A stretch of DNA of 64,000 nt from positions 27,069 through 91,068 of the forward strand of contig JAAYXB010000039.1 of the NCBI GenBank assembly GCA_012516125.1, in the 5' to 3' direction. The position numbers and the translations under genes are program-made. This stretch comes from Bacillota bacterium. Its GTDB lineage: Bacteria; Bacillota; SHA-98; UBA4971. Shown here piece after piece: positions 51,601 to 60,018 of the stretch; the first letter of the stretch is position 1, and the number at the start of each line of letters is the position of its first letter. The notes beneath the pieces are model-generated. The model did no database searches and was not told the origin of the DNA. It saw only the letters and a program-made list of their open reading frames with translations.

Positions 51601-51864
51601 ATGAACAGGTTCTGGAGATCCATCATAGCCGGAAGCGCAGCAGGCGCCGCAATCGGAGCCTACTTCTACTTCAGGTCACGCGGGGCGCGCGCCCGGACGC
51701 TAATGGGGACCGCTTCCGACGAGATGCGCGCGGCCCGTTCGGCCCGCGCCATGGTGACGAAGGCCGCGGGGCGCATGGTTACACAGGTCGGCAGGAGCAT
51801 CATCAACGCAGGCGAGAGAACCCGCGCCGCCGGGAGGCGCCTCCGGCTCGGCAGGGCCGACTAG
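51601..51864 (+). CDS. Small basic protein with N-terminal membrane helix
   Basis: 87 residues. A hydrophobic, glycine-rich N-terminal helix (about 8-24, IIAGSAAGAAIGAYFYF) is followed by a basic amphipathic region rich in Arg and Ala. GGGAGG precedes the ATG by 8 bases and a -10-like TATACT at 51569 lies upstream. Layout is like YtxH-type small membrane proteins, but no family is certain. It is single-gene, with a perfect hairpin behind it. Confidence 0.65.
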   Translation: MNRFWRSIIAGSAAGAAIGAYFYFRSRGARARTLMGTASDEMRAARSARAMVTKAAGRMVTQVGRSIINAGERTRAAGRRLRLGRAD

Positions 51865-51870
51865 GAGGTG

Positions 51871-51894
51871 CCGGGGCGCCGGAGGGCGCCCCGG
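51871..51894 (+). terminator. Hairpin downstream of the small membrane protein gene
   Basis: CCGGGGCGCC and GGCGCCCCGG form a perfect 10-bp stem with a GGAG loop. No T-run follows, so termination is not certain. Confidence 0.5.
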
Positions 51895-51958
51895 TGTGCC
51901 GCCGTCCCTGCAGGCGAGCGGGCGGAGCGGACGGCAAGTAAAGGGATGAGCCTCGCGC

Positions 51959-53029
51959 ATGCCTGAGAACAACGCGGACGGGAATGCCACGCCTTGCGGG
52001 CGCGAAAGGGTGCTTCGGCTCCTTCCCTGGCTTCTGCACATTCCGCTCATTCTGGCGGCCGCGCTGTTCCTGTTCCGGGTGAGAGCCGTACTCACACCGT
52101 TCCTGCTTGCTCTGGGCCTTTCGTATCTCATGAACCCCCTTGTCACCTACCTGGAAAAGCGAGGGGCGCCTAGAGGTGTCGGCACGCTCGTCGTGTACGT
52201 CGGCTTCACGCTCTTCATTGCGCTTGTGGGGGTATATCTGTTCCCCAGGTTCTTTTCCCAGCTCGAAATGCTCGCCGAGGTCATCCCGGAGCAGGCCCAG
52301 CAGATCCAGATGAGGATCGTCGCGTTCTACGCGAGGTTCAACAGGTTCAACATACCCGAACCCCTGAAAGGTGCCGTGGACGATGGCATCCGAAGGACGG
52401 AGGCCGCGCTTGCGGACTTCGTCCGCCGCATGGTGAGCGCCGTCCCCGGGCTTCTCCCCAAGATGACCATGCTCATTCTCGTGCCGGTGCTGGCATTCTA
52501 CTTCACCATGGATTTCCCCAAGATCAAGATGTGGCTTCTATCGTGGATACCTTCCCGGTGGCGCAGCGAGGTGGTGGGCCTTCTCATCGAAATGGACCAC
52601 GCTCTGGGGTCGTTCATCAGGGGGCAACTTCTCGTGTCGGCAGTGGTGGGAGGGCTCATTTTCGTGGGCCTGTCCATCATCGGCATAGACTTCGCGCTCG
52701 TGATCGGGATTGTCGCGGGCCTTTTCAACATCATACCCTACTTCGGTCCCGTCATAGGGGCCATCCCCGCAGTCATCTTCGCCTTCCTGAAATCGCCGGT
52801 GCTCGTGGTTTATGTTATCATCCTCTTTGTGCTCGTGAACCAGTTTGAGAGCGCTGTCGTAGGTCCGAACATCCTCGGGGAACAGGTGGGCCTGCACCCT
52901 GTCGCGGTGATCTTCGCGATCCTTGCCGGCGGCCACCTCTTCGGCGTCGTCGGCATTCTCCTGGCCGTGCCGATGGCAGCCATCGTCAAGGTTGTCCTCA
53001 GGTACCTGCACGAGAGGCTTGTACCGTGA
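51959..53029 (+). CDS. AI-2E family transporter (PerM/YtvI-like)
   Basis: 356-residue membrane protein with about seven to eight helices. Family traits are LLALGLSYLMNPLVTYLEKRG, LVPVLAFYFTMDF, and the strongly conserved GLFNIIPYFGPVIGAIPAVI with NILGEQVGLHPVAVIFAILAGG. Members export or take up small molecules such as autoinducer-2 or transport Na+/H+; the substrate here is unknown. ATG 51959. The gene often lies near alaS in Firmicutes, as here. Confidence 0.92.
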   Translation: MPENNADGNATPCGRERVLRLLPWLLHIPLILAAALFLFRVRAVLTPFLLALGLSYLMNPLVTYLEKRGAPRGVGTLVVYVGFTLFIALVGVYLFPRFFSQLEMLAEVIPEQAQQIQMRIVAFYARFNRFNIPEPLKGAVDDGIRRTEAALADFVRRMVSAVPGLLPKMTMLILVPVLAFYFTMDFPKIKMWLLSWIPSRWRSEVVGLLIEMDHALGSFIRGQLLVSAVVGGLIFVGLSIIGIDFALVIGIVAGLFNIIPYFGPVIGAIPAVIFAFLKSPVLVVYVIILFVLVNQFESAVVGPNILGEQVGLHPVAVIFAILAGGHLFGVVGILLAVPMAAIVKVVLRYLHERLVP

Positions 53030-53287
53030 CGGGTAGTGTTCGAAGGCGGCCCATCGATGTCGGGCCAAAAACGTAGCCGGATCTGTCTCTCAGGGGCGCA
53101 CTCTCTGTGAAGCCCTTGACAACATCAAAAGAGACTCTCGGCTTGGCCGGACCCGGCAACCGGGGGCGCCCAACCGGGATGGGCGGAGGAATCGTCCAGG
53201 TTGCAGCATAGCCCCGGTTTTCTCGGTCCCGTGCCGGCGGTGTTCGCGCTGGCCGCGCCGACAGTGTCCGCGCTGGCGGGGTTCGCG

Positions 53288-53316
53288 TTGACACCCCCAG
53301 TGCGATTCGCTATGAT
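53288..53316 (+). promoter_or_regulatory. Sigma-70 type promoter of alaS
   Basis: TTGACA at 53288-53293, a 17-bp spacer and TATGAT at 53311-53316; the GTG start of alaS follows about 25 bases after the expected transcription start. Confidence 0.85.
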
Positions 53317-53348
53317 AAAGGTAACTTGGATCTGGGAGGACGTGGGCT

Positions 53349-56033
53349 GTGCAGGCTGAACCAGGCATACGGGCTTTCACCACCAGCGAGATACGCGACA
53401 TGTTCAGGGAGTTCTTCGTTGGGAAAGGGCACAAGCCCCTGCCCAGCGCCTCGCTCATACCCAGGAATGACCCGACGCTCCTTCTCACGGGGGCTGGAAT
53501 GGTGCCGTTCAAGCCTTACTTCCTCGGCACCGCGAAGCCAGAGTCGCTGCGCGTAACCACGTGTCAGAAATGTGTGCGGACCCTTGATATCGATAACGTC
53601 GGCAAGACCGCCCGGCACCTCACCTTCTTCGAGATGCTGGGCAACTTCTCGTTCGGCGACTACTTCAAGAAAGAGGCGATCCCCTGGGCCTGGGAGTTCG
53701 TCACGGAGCACTTGGGCCTGCCGGAGGACAGGCTGTGGGTGACCATATACCTCGACGATGACGAGGCCTTCGAGATCTGGAACAAGGATGTGGGGGTACC
53801 TGCCGAGCGCATAAAGCGGTTCGGCAAAAAAGACAACTTCTGGGAGATCGGCGTCGGTCCCTGCGGCCCGTGCTCCGAGATCCACGTCGACCGCGGCGAG
53901 AGGTTCGGGTGCGGGAGGCCCGAGTGCGAGCTTGGCTGCGATTGCGACAGGTTCATGGAGATATGGAACCTCGTATTCATACAATTCCACCACGATGAGG
54001 CGGGCAACTATATCCCCCTCGAGCGGAAAGGCATCGACACCGGTATGGGGCTTGACCGTGTGGCCGCCGTCATGCAGGGCGTGCCCACCGTGTTCGACAC
54101 CGACGCCGTGGGACCCATCACGCGCGCGGTCGCCGAACTGGGTGGCGTCACCTACGGCAAGAAAGAGGAGCGGGAGGGGGAGGCCGGACGCGAGCGCGAC
54201 GTGTCGGTCAGGATCATCACGGACCACGCGCGGGCCGTGACCTTCCTCGTGGCCGACGGGGTGCTGCCAGCCAACGAGGGCAGGGGCTACGTGCTGCGAA
54301 GGCTCATAAGACGCGCCGTGCGCCACGGGAGGCTCCTCGGCATCACGCGTCCGTTCCTCGCTGACGTGGCGGACGTCATAACCTCGGTGATGGGCGACGT
54401 ATACCCAGAGCTTGTGGAAAGGCGCGACCACATACGAAAGACCCTGTCCACCGAGGAGGAGCGGTTTCTCGGCAGACTCGACCAGGGCACGAACATACTT
54501 CAGGACCTCATCGCGGACCTTCGCAGGGCTGGCAAGACTGAGATCCCCGGGGAGGACGCGTTCAGGCTTTACGACACATATGGGTTCCCCACGGAGCTCA
54601 CGCGCGAGATAGCAGAGGAGAGCGGTATGACCGTGGACGAGGCGGGATTTGCCGCTGCCATGAAGGAGCAGCGCGAGCGGGCGCGGGCGGCGCGGCACGA
54701 CCTGGGTTACATGGGCGACCTCTCGACGGCAAAGGCGCAGGCGCTCGCGGGACTTTCTACACGGTTCGTGGGGTACGAGACGACCTCTGCGGACGCGAAA
54801 GTCCTTGGTCTCTTCGTTGACGGCGAGCCTGTGAGCCGCGCGGACACCGGCCAGAACGTCGAGATCGTGCTCGACAGAACGCCCTTCTACGGCGAGGCCG
54901 GCGGGCAGGTGGGCGATTCGGGCACTATCACGGGGCCGGCGGGAAAGGCCGCGGTCACGACCACGGTGCGGGCCTCTGAGGCTATCATCATGCACAATGC
55001 CACCATCGAGGACGGCGGCATCGCGGTGGGCGACGTGGTGAAGGCCGCGGTGGACAGGGAGCGGCGCCTCGCGATCGCGCGGAACCACACGGCGACGCAC
55101 CTCTTGCACGCCGCGCTCCGGAACGTGCTCGGAGACCATGTGTTCCAGTCGGGGTCTCTCGTTGCCGACGACAGGCTCAGGTTCGACTTCTCTCACCACT
55201 CGGCGGTGACAGATGACGAGATCCGCAGGGTCGAGGACATGGTCCTGGGCTGGGTACTCGCGGACGTGCCGGTCGAGCCTGTGGAGATGTCACTCGAGGA
55301 GGCCAGGGCCACGGGTGCTATGGCGCTCTTCGGCGAGAAGTACGGCGAGCGGGTGCGCGTGGTGAAGATAGCCGATTGCAGCCACGAGCTGTGCGGCGGC
55401 ACGCACGTGGGCCGCACCGGCGAGATCGGGCTTATGAAGATAGTGTCCGAAGGGGCAGTGGCCGCGGGGGTTCGACGGGTGGAGGCTGTTACGGGGAAGA
55501 TGACGCTTGAGCTTTTGAGGTCTCAGCAGGGGTTACTCGAGAGCGCGGCGGAAATGGTCCGAAGCCGTCCTGATGAACTCCCTCAGAAAGTGGCAAGGCT
55601 CGCTCAGGAGCTTCGTGCACGCGAAAAGGAGATAGAGTCGCTGAAAGCGAAGATGGCGTGGTCCCAGGTGGACGCGCTGTTCGGTGGGGCCGCCGAGATC
55701 GACGGCGCCAAGATCGTGGTGGCTGAGACGGAGGGCCTCGACGCGGCAGCGCTGCGGGAGCTGGCTGACACGGTGCGGGCGCGGCTCACATCAGGCGCGG
55801 TGGTGCTCGGGTCCCGCTGCGACGGGAAGGCGCTCTTTGTGGCGACGGTTACGAAGGACCTCATAGACAGGGGCCTGCGCGCCGGGGACGTCGTCAAAGT
55901 TGCGGCTGAAGTTGCGGGCGGAGGCGGCGGGGGACGTCCCGACATGGCCCAGGCGGGTGGCAAGGACGTGACGAAGCTAAAGGAGGCGCTCGGGAAGGCG
56001 AGGGCCAGGATAGAGAGTGTGCTGTTGCACTGA
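53349..56033 (+). CDS. alaS: Alanyl-tRNA synthetase
   Basis: 894-residue class II synthetase. Catalytic domain (about 1-240) with FFEMLGNFSFGDYFKKEAI, PCGPCSEIHVDRG and MGLDRVAAVMQG; the editing domain carries HTATHLLHAAL and the zinc-binding CSHELCGGTHV. The C-terminal C-Ala domain ends with GGGGGRPDMAQAGGKD and the terminal helix. GTG start with GGGAGG at 10 bases. First gene of alaS-ireB-...-ruvX cluster. No T-box leader was recognised. Confidence 0.98.
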   Translation: MQAEPGIRAFTTSEIRDMFREFFVGKGHKPLPSASLIPRNDPTLLLTGAGMVPFKPYFLGTAKPESLRVTTCQKCVRTLDIDNVGKTARHLTFFEMLGNFSFGDYFKKEAIPWAWEFVTEHLGLPEDRLWVTIYLDDDEAFEIWNKDVGVPAERIKRFGKKDNFWEIGVGPCGPCSEIHVDRGERFGCGRPECELGCDCDRFMEIWNLVFIQFHHDEAGNYIPLERKGIDTGMGLDRVAAVMQGVPTVFDTDAVGPITRAVAELGGVTYGKKEEREGEAGRERDVSVRIITDHARAVTFLVADGVLPANEGRGYVLRRLIRRAVRHGRLLGITRPFLADVADVITSVMGDVYPELVERRDHIRKTLSTEEERFLGRLDQGTNILQDLIADLRRAGKTEIPGEDAFRLYDTYGFPTELTREIAEESGMTVDEAGFAAAMKEQRERARAARHDLGYMGDLSTAKAQALAGLSTRFVGYETTSADAKVLGLFVDGEPVSRADTGQNVEIVLDRTPFYGEAGGQVGDSGTITGPAGKAAVTTTVRASEAIIMHNATIEDGGIAVGDVVKAAVDRERRLAIARNHTATHLLHAALRNVLGDHVFQSGSLVADDRLRFDFSHHSAVTDDEIRRVEDMVLGWVLADVPVEPVEMSLEEARATGAMALFGEKYGERVRVVKIADCSHELCGGTHVGRTGEIGLMKIVSEGAVAAGVRRVEAVTGKMTLELLRSQQGLLESAAEMVRSRPDELPQKVARLAQELRAREKEIESLKAKMAWSQVDALFGGAAEIDGAKIVVAETEGLDAAALRELADTVRARLTSGAVVLGSRCDGKALFVATVTKDLIDRGLRAGDVVKVAAEVAGGGGGGRPDMAQAGGKDVTKLKEALGKARARIESVLLH

Positions 56034-56169
56034 GCGGGAGGCTCTTTTGGGGTGTGCGCCGGAGGAGAAAGCCGAAGGATGGAAGAGACACTGGGCGAAG
56101 CTAACGCTGGTGCGCCAATGCCGATGAGCTGATGGTGGGGAGCTATGCCAGGGGGAGCGTGACGCCGCA

Positions 56170-56427
56170 ATGAAGGGTCCCTTTGATGAGACTCAGACGT
56201 TTCGGGTTGTTCCTGAGGATGTGGTCAGCGTCAGGGCACTGCTCCTCGAGGTTTACCAGGCCTTGAAGGAGAAGGGGTACAACCCGACAAATCAGATCGT
56301 CGGGTACCTCATGTCCGGGGACCCCACGTACATAACGAGCCACAGGGGTGCCCGCAACCTCGTCCGCAAGCTCGAACGGGATGAGATCATCGAGGAGCTT
56401 GTCAGGTATTACCTCGAGGGAAGATAA
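56170..56427 (+). CDS. IreB family regulatory phosphoprotein (DUF965)
   Basis: 85 residues. The IreB family (formerly DUF965) is a small protein phosphorylated by the PrkC/IreK kinase in Firmicutes. [20 protein letters not shown] and [16 protein letters not shown] are diagnostic, as is the N-terminal DETQTF stretch, which carries the phosphorylated threonines in IreB of Enterococcus. ATG without a strong ribosome site. The alaS-ireB-ruvX-DUF1292-mltG order is conserved in Firmicutes; here two extra genes stand between ireB and ruvX. Confidence 0.95.
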   Translation: MKGPFDETQTFRVVPEDVVSVRALLLEVYQALKEKGYNPTNQIVGYLMSGDPTYITSHRGARNLVRKLERDEIIEELVRYYLEGR

Positions 56428-56429
56428 GC

Positions 56430-57713
56430 GTGCTGTGGTCGGCGCGAGCTTTCAGGACAGAGACAGTGAAGGGCGCCGGGCGCTTTGGTGTGCAGACGGT
56501 AAGACGAACTGGTTCGGCGGGTTCGGTGCGGGGCGGCTTCGGCGCGAGGCCCGGGCGCGGGCTTGCCGCGATGATGGGCCCGCCCGCCCTTTTGATCTTT
56601 GCAACGCTTTATGCGCTTTGGCCTCGGGCCACGGTCGTGGTCTCGCCCGCGGTGTCGGGGGCGCGCCACAAGGTTGTGATAGAGGCGTCCACGGCGGCCG
56701 CAGGGGTTGACGTGGAAGGCGGCCTGGTGCCGGCGCGCGCGATGGAAGACGCTTTCACCGTGTCTGTCACGGTGCCAGTGTCGGGGTCGGTGCGCTCCGG
56801 GGCCACCAGGGCGCGGGGGGCTGTGGTTTTCATCAACGAAGGGTCGGAACCTGTCAGCGTGCCCAAGGGCACGGTGGTTGCCACGGCGGGGGGCGTGAGG
56901 TTTCGCACCCTGACAGGTGTTGTGGTTCCCGCGTCCACTGTGAAGCACTTCACGAACGTAGCAGTCGACGCAGACCCGGGGACGGCGAAGGTAGACGTGG
57001 AGGCTGAGGAACCCGGGACGAACGGGAACGTTGCCGCGGGCCGCATCACGGTTGTGGTGGGCGCGGCTCGTGGTGGCCTCAAGGCCGTGAACCCTGAACC
57101 ACTGACGGGCGGCGAGGACAAAATAACGCCTGCGGTCTCTCCGGTCGATCTCGTGACTGCCAGGAAGCGGCTCGCAGCCGAGGCGGCGAGGGTGGCCGCG
57201 CGGCGGCTTGCTGAGAAGTCACCGGCGAACCTTCGCGTGCTCGGAGAGACCATTGCCGTGCAACAGGAGGAGCCTGTTTTCAGCCAGGCTCCTCTTACTC
57301 CGTCGGCGGAACTGCGTGCGTCGTGCCAGGCGAGCGCAAGCGTGCTTGCAGTGAAAGAGGCGGATCTGCTGAAGGCCGCGAGGGGGCGGTTCTTGCTGGA
57401 ACTCGGGGCGGACGCTGCCCGGGTGGTCTCGCCTGAGGTCGAGGTCGAGATATGGAGGGCAAGGAGGATGGACGCTGAGACCGCGGCTGTTGAGATGGTT
57501 GCCAGCGCCCGGGTCGCAGCGTGCGTGGAGCCGGACGAGCTCGCGCGTGAGCTTGCCGGCAAGAGCGTGCAGGAGGCGAAGGCTCTGCTCGCTGCACGGC
57601 CCGGGGTGAGCGGGTTTTCGATATACCCCGATGAGGGCGATGAGCGCCGCCTGCCCCGGTTCCCCCGGTGGATCCGTGTAGTCGTGGGGCGCCCGGAGGG
57701 GAACCGCAGCTGA
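56430..57713 (+). CDS. Membrane-anchored protein with baseplate-J-like domain
   Basis: 427 residues. A basic N terminus and one membrane helix (about 48-64) precede an extracytoplasmic beta-rich part (about 68-230). Within it, FRTLTGVVVPASTVKHFTNVAV and the NVAAGRI stretch after GTNG resemble the baseplate J/gp47 domain. The C-terminal half (about 245-427) is Ala/Arg-rich and helical. GTG start 2 bases after ireB, with GAGGGA upstream, so it is co-transcribed. The J-like fold in bacterial chromosomes is not limited to phages; no other phage genes are near. Function unknown. Confidence 0.65.
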   Translation: MLWSARAFRTETVKGAGRFGVQTVRRTGSAGSVRGGFGARPGRGLAAMMGPPALLIFATLYALWPRATVVVSPAVSGARHKVVIEASTAAAGVDVEGGLVPARAMEDAFTVSVTVPVSGSVRSGATRARGAVVFINEGSEPVSVPKGTVVATAGGVRFRTLTGVVVPASTVKHFTNVAVDADPGTAKVDVEAEEPGTNGNVAAGRITVVVGAARGGLKAVNPEPLTGGEDKITPAVSPVDLVTARKRLAAEAARVAARRLAEKSPANLRVLGETIAVQQEEPVFSQAPLTPSAELRASCQASASVLAVKEADLLKAARGRFLLELGADAARVVSPEVEVEIWRARRMDAETAAVEMVASARVAACVEPDELARELAGKSVQEAKALLAARPGVSGFSIYPDEGDERRLPRFPRWIRVVVGRPEGNRS

Positions 57714-57792
57714 GCGCGGGTGCACAGAGGGCGGTAAGGCGGAGCATCCCGTGTGGGGGCAGAGTCTTGCAGCGATTCTGCAAGAGGTACAG

Positions 57793-57917
57793 GGCTGCCG
57801 GTGCTTGCACGACAGGGCGTCGGAATTCGGTCACTTGCTTGCGTGCCGAATTCCGTCGAGGCGCTCCGCTTGGGGGGCCGTCCGCGGAGTGCAACAGCGG
57901 CAACCCGCCGAGAAGTG
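57793..57917 (+). repeat. Diverged class A repeat copy with compensated hairpin
   Basis: Inner part only: GCTGCCGGTGCTTGCACGA through GGAGTGCAACAGCGGCAACC. The loop hairpin is now CGGAATTCGG / CCGAATTCCG instead of AAAATCCGGCC / GGCCGGATTTT, so sequence has changed while pairing is kept. The outer ends are missing. Confidence 0.65.
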
Positions 57918-57956
57918 GCAGTGATTCCTAAGCTTGCGCCAGGTGACGTAAAGGGC

Positions 57957-58952
57957 ATGGCAGGGACAGCGGTATGCAGCCTCGAGCGCAGGGCGCTCGG
58001 CAAGACGGGACTCGTTGTGTCAAGGATATGCTTCGGAACCCTGACGATGGGGCCACTCCAGGCGAAGCTGTCCATTAAGGAGGGGGCATCGCTTATACGG
58101 ACCGCCATGGACGCCGGAGTGAACTTCATCGACACAGCCGAGCTTTACGGCACATACGAGTATATCCGCGAGGCGATCTCCGGGAGGGGCGGCATGCACA
58201 GCCGGGACCGGGATTCAGTGGTGATCGCCTCCAAGTCCTATGACTACACGTATGAGGGGATGCGGCAGACGGTCGAGCGGGCGCTTCAGTCCATGGGCAT
58301 AGATTACATCGACATCTTTCTGCTGCACGAGCAGGAGTCGGCGCTCACGCTGAAAGGACACCAGGAGGCGCTGCGGTACCTGGCTCGCGCACGCGAGGCG
58401 GGGAAAGTGCGGGCGATTGGTGTATCCACTCACCACGTCGCGTGCGTCAGGGCGGCCGCTGCGATGCCCGAAATAGACGTGATTCATCCCCTCCTCAACC
58501 GGTCGGGCATCGGGATAGCCGACGGGACGGCGTCGGATATGCTGGAGGCGGTACGGGAGGCACACGATGCCGGCAAGGGCGTCTACTCCATGAAAGCGCT
58601 GGGCGGTGGCGCGCTGCTGGACGACGTGGAGGGCTCGCTTGGGTGGGTGCTCGCCCAGCCATGCGTGGATTCGATCGCCGTGGGCATCAAGACCCTAGAT
58701 GAGCTTCGCATGGACCTCGCGGTTTTCGAGGGTCGGCGCCCCGACGACGCCCTCCGCGAGCGGACGCGGCAGAACAAGGCGCTCATCATCGAGCCATGGT
58801 GCACCGGCTGCGGGACGTGCGTTGCGAGGTGCACGCACGGGGCGCTCAGGATTGCGCCAGAAACGGGCCGCGCGGCCGTAGACACGGCCCGGTGCGTGCT
58901 GTGCGGCTATTGCCAGGCGGCGTGCCCGGAGTTTTGCATGAAGGTGGTTTAG
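57957..58952 (+). CDS. Aldo/keto reductase fused to a two-cluster ferredoxin domain
   Basis: 331 residues. AKR barrel with the tetrad in FIDTAELYGTYEY (Asp, Tyr), ASKSY (Lys) and FLLHEQES (His). At the C terminus come CTGCGTCVARCTHGAL and CVLCGYCQAACPEFC, a double 4Fe-4S ferredoxin motif (two CxxCxxCxxxC sets). Such fusions probably take electrons from or give them to ferredoxin; the substrate is unknown. The start 57957 is taken because it has AAAGGG upstream and the AKR begins LERRALGKTGLVVSRI; the tracked start runs into a repeat copy. It lies between the baseplate-J-like gene and ruvX, 5 bases before the latter. Confidence 0.9.
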   Translation: MAGTAVCSLERRALGKTGLVVSRICFGTLTMGPLQAKLSIKEGASLIRTAMDAGVNFIDTAELYGTYEYIREAISGRGGMHSRDRDSVVIASKSYDYTYEGMRQTVERALQSMGIDYIDIFLLHEQESALTLKGHQEALRYLARAREAGKVRAIGVSTHHVACVRAAAAMPEIDVIHPLLNRSGIGIADGTASDMLEAVREAHDAGKGVYSMKALGGGALLDDVEGSLGWVLAQPCVDSIAVGIKTLDELRMDLAVFEGRRPDDALRERTRQNKALIIEPWCTGCGTCVARCTHGALRIAPETGRAAVDTARCVLCGYCQAACPEFCMKVV

Positions 58953-58957
58953 CTCGC

Positions 58958-59488
58958 TTGAGGATCATGGGTCTTGATGTGGGCACGAAGACCATCGGCG
59001 TGGCGCTCTCCGACCCAACGGCGGCCTTCGCGCAACCGGCCGGGGTGGTCCGGAGGACGTCGCGGAGGGATGACCTGGCGAGGCTGATATCGCTTATACG
59101 CGATAATGCGGTTGGCCAGGTAGTCGTAGGCCTGCCGAAGAACATGGACGGCTCGCTCGGCGAAAGCGCCGCGCGGGCAAGGCAGCTCGCGGAAGCCCTC
59201 GAGGGGCAGGCAGGTGTGGCAGTGGTCCTCTGGGACGAGCGACTTTCCACGGTGTCGGCGCAGCGAGCGCTCATCGAGGCTGATGTCTCCCGACGCCGGC
59301 GCAAGGGCCTTGTGGATTCGGTTGCGGCCGCCATAATCCTCCAGAGTTACCTCGACAGCCGCCGCGGGGCCGGTGGAAGCAGCGAGCCAGGCGATGGAGT
59401 GCCGGACCCCGGAGGGTCAGAGGGCGATACGCCGGGGAGAGAAGCGCCGGAGGGCGAGGCCGATGCGCCGCCGACCGGGGGCGCATGA
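58958..59488 (+). CDS. ruvX: Putative pre-16S rRNA nuclease / Holliday junction resolvase YqgF
   Basis: 176 residues. RNase H-like fold with N-terminal IMGLDVGTKTIGVALSDP, VVGLPKNMDGSLGESA and WDERLSTVSAQRALIEA; the acidic residues of the active site are in the first and third motifs, with the last in DSVAAAIILQSYLD. TTG at 58958 gives the family start MRIMGLDVG, with AAGGTGG upstream. A polar 40-residue C-terminal tail rich in Gly, Pro, Glu follows, unusual for the family. In the conserved cluster with ireB, DUF1292 and mltG. Confidence 0.95.
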   Translation: MRIMGLDVGTKTIGVALSDPTAAFAQPAGVVRRTSRRDDLARLISLIRDNAVGQVVVGLPKNMDGSLGESAARARQLAEALEGQAGVAVVLWDERLSTVSAQRALIEADVSRRRRKGLVDSVAAAIILQSYLDSRRGAGGSSEPGDGVPDPGGSEGDTPGREAPEGEADAPPTGGA

Positions 59489-59592
59489 AAGGGTCTCTCC
59501 GTGGGGAGCATAGCGGCTGACAACGAGCGACGCGGGCATTGACCCGGCGACCCAAGATGGATACACTCGGATGTGAAAGAGAGGTGGCCCAA

Positions 59593-60000
59593 GTGCCAGA
59601 GATTGACGACGTTGTGACCCTTGTGTACGAGGACGGCGAGGAAGAGACCTTTTCCGTGGAAGATGTTATGGAGCTTGACGGCAACACCTACGTTATCCTG
59701 GTGCCGGAGGATGCGGACAGCGAGGCGGAGGACGACGAGGAGGTTGAGGCGTGCATCTTCCGGGTCGAGACCGACGAGGACGGCGAGGAGGTCCTGGTTG
59801 ACCTGGACGACGACGAGTATGAGAAGGTAACCAGCGCGATTTGCGCGGACCTCGATGAGGTCTGCGACGAGGACGAGGACGAGGACGAGGAAGAGGAAGA
59901 GGACGAGGACGAGGACGAGGACGAGGAAGACCTCGATCTCGACGAAGATGAGGACGACCCATTCGACTCCGAGGATGACGAGGACGAAGACAAAGACTAG
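59593..60000 (+). CDS. DUF1292 protein with long acidic tail
   Basis: 135 residues. The N-terminal half is a DUF1292 domain (EIDDVVTLVYEDGEEETFSV, ELDGNTYVILVPED) as in YrzB. The rest is almost all Asp and Glu, coded by repeated GACGAG and GAGGAC hexamers. GTG 59593 with GAGAGGTGG at 7 bases is preferred; the tracked TTG start is 54 bases earlier. Function is unknown, but the gene regularly lies between ruvX and mltG in Firmicutes, as here. Confidence 0.9.
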   Translation: MPEIDDVVTLVYEDGEEETFSVEDVMELDGNTYVILVPEDADSEAEDDEEVEACIFRVETDEDGEEVLVDLDDDEYEKVTSAICADLDEVCDEDEDEDEEEEEDEDEDEDEEDLDLDEDEDDPFDSEDDEDEDKD

Positions 60001-60018
60001 TATCAGGAACGTGATGGT

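Noticed and set aside
56430-57713. Prophage remnant because of the baseplate-J-like domain
   Set aside because: No integrase, capsid, tail or lysis genes are near, and both flanks are conserved housekeeping genes.
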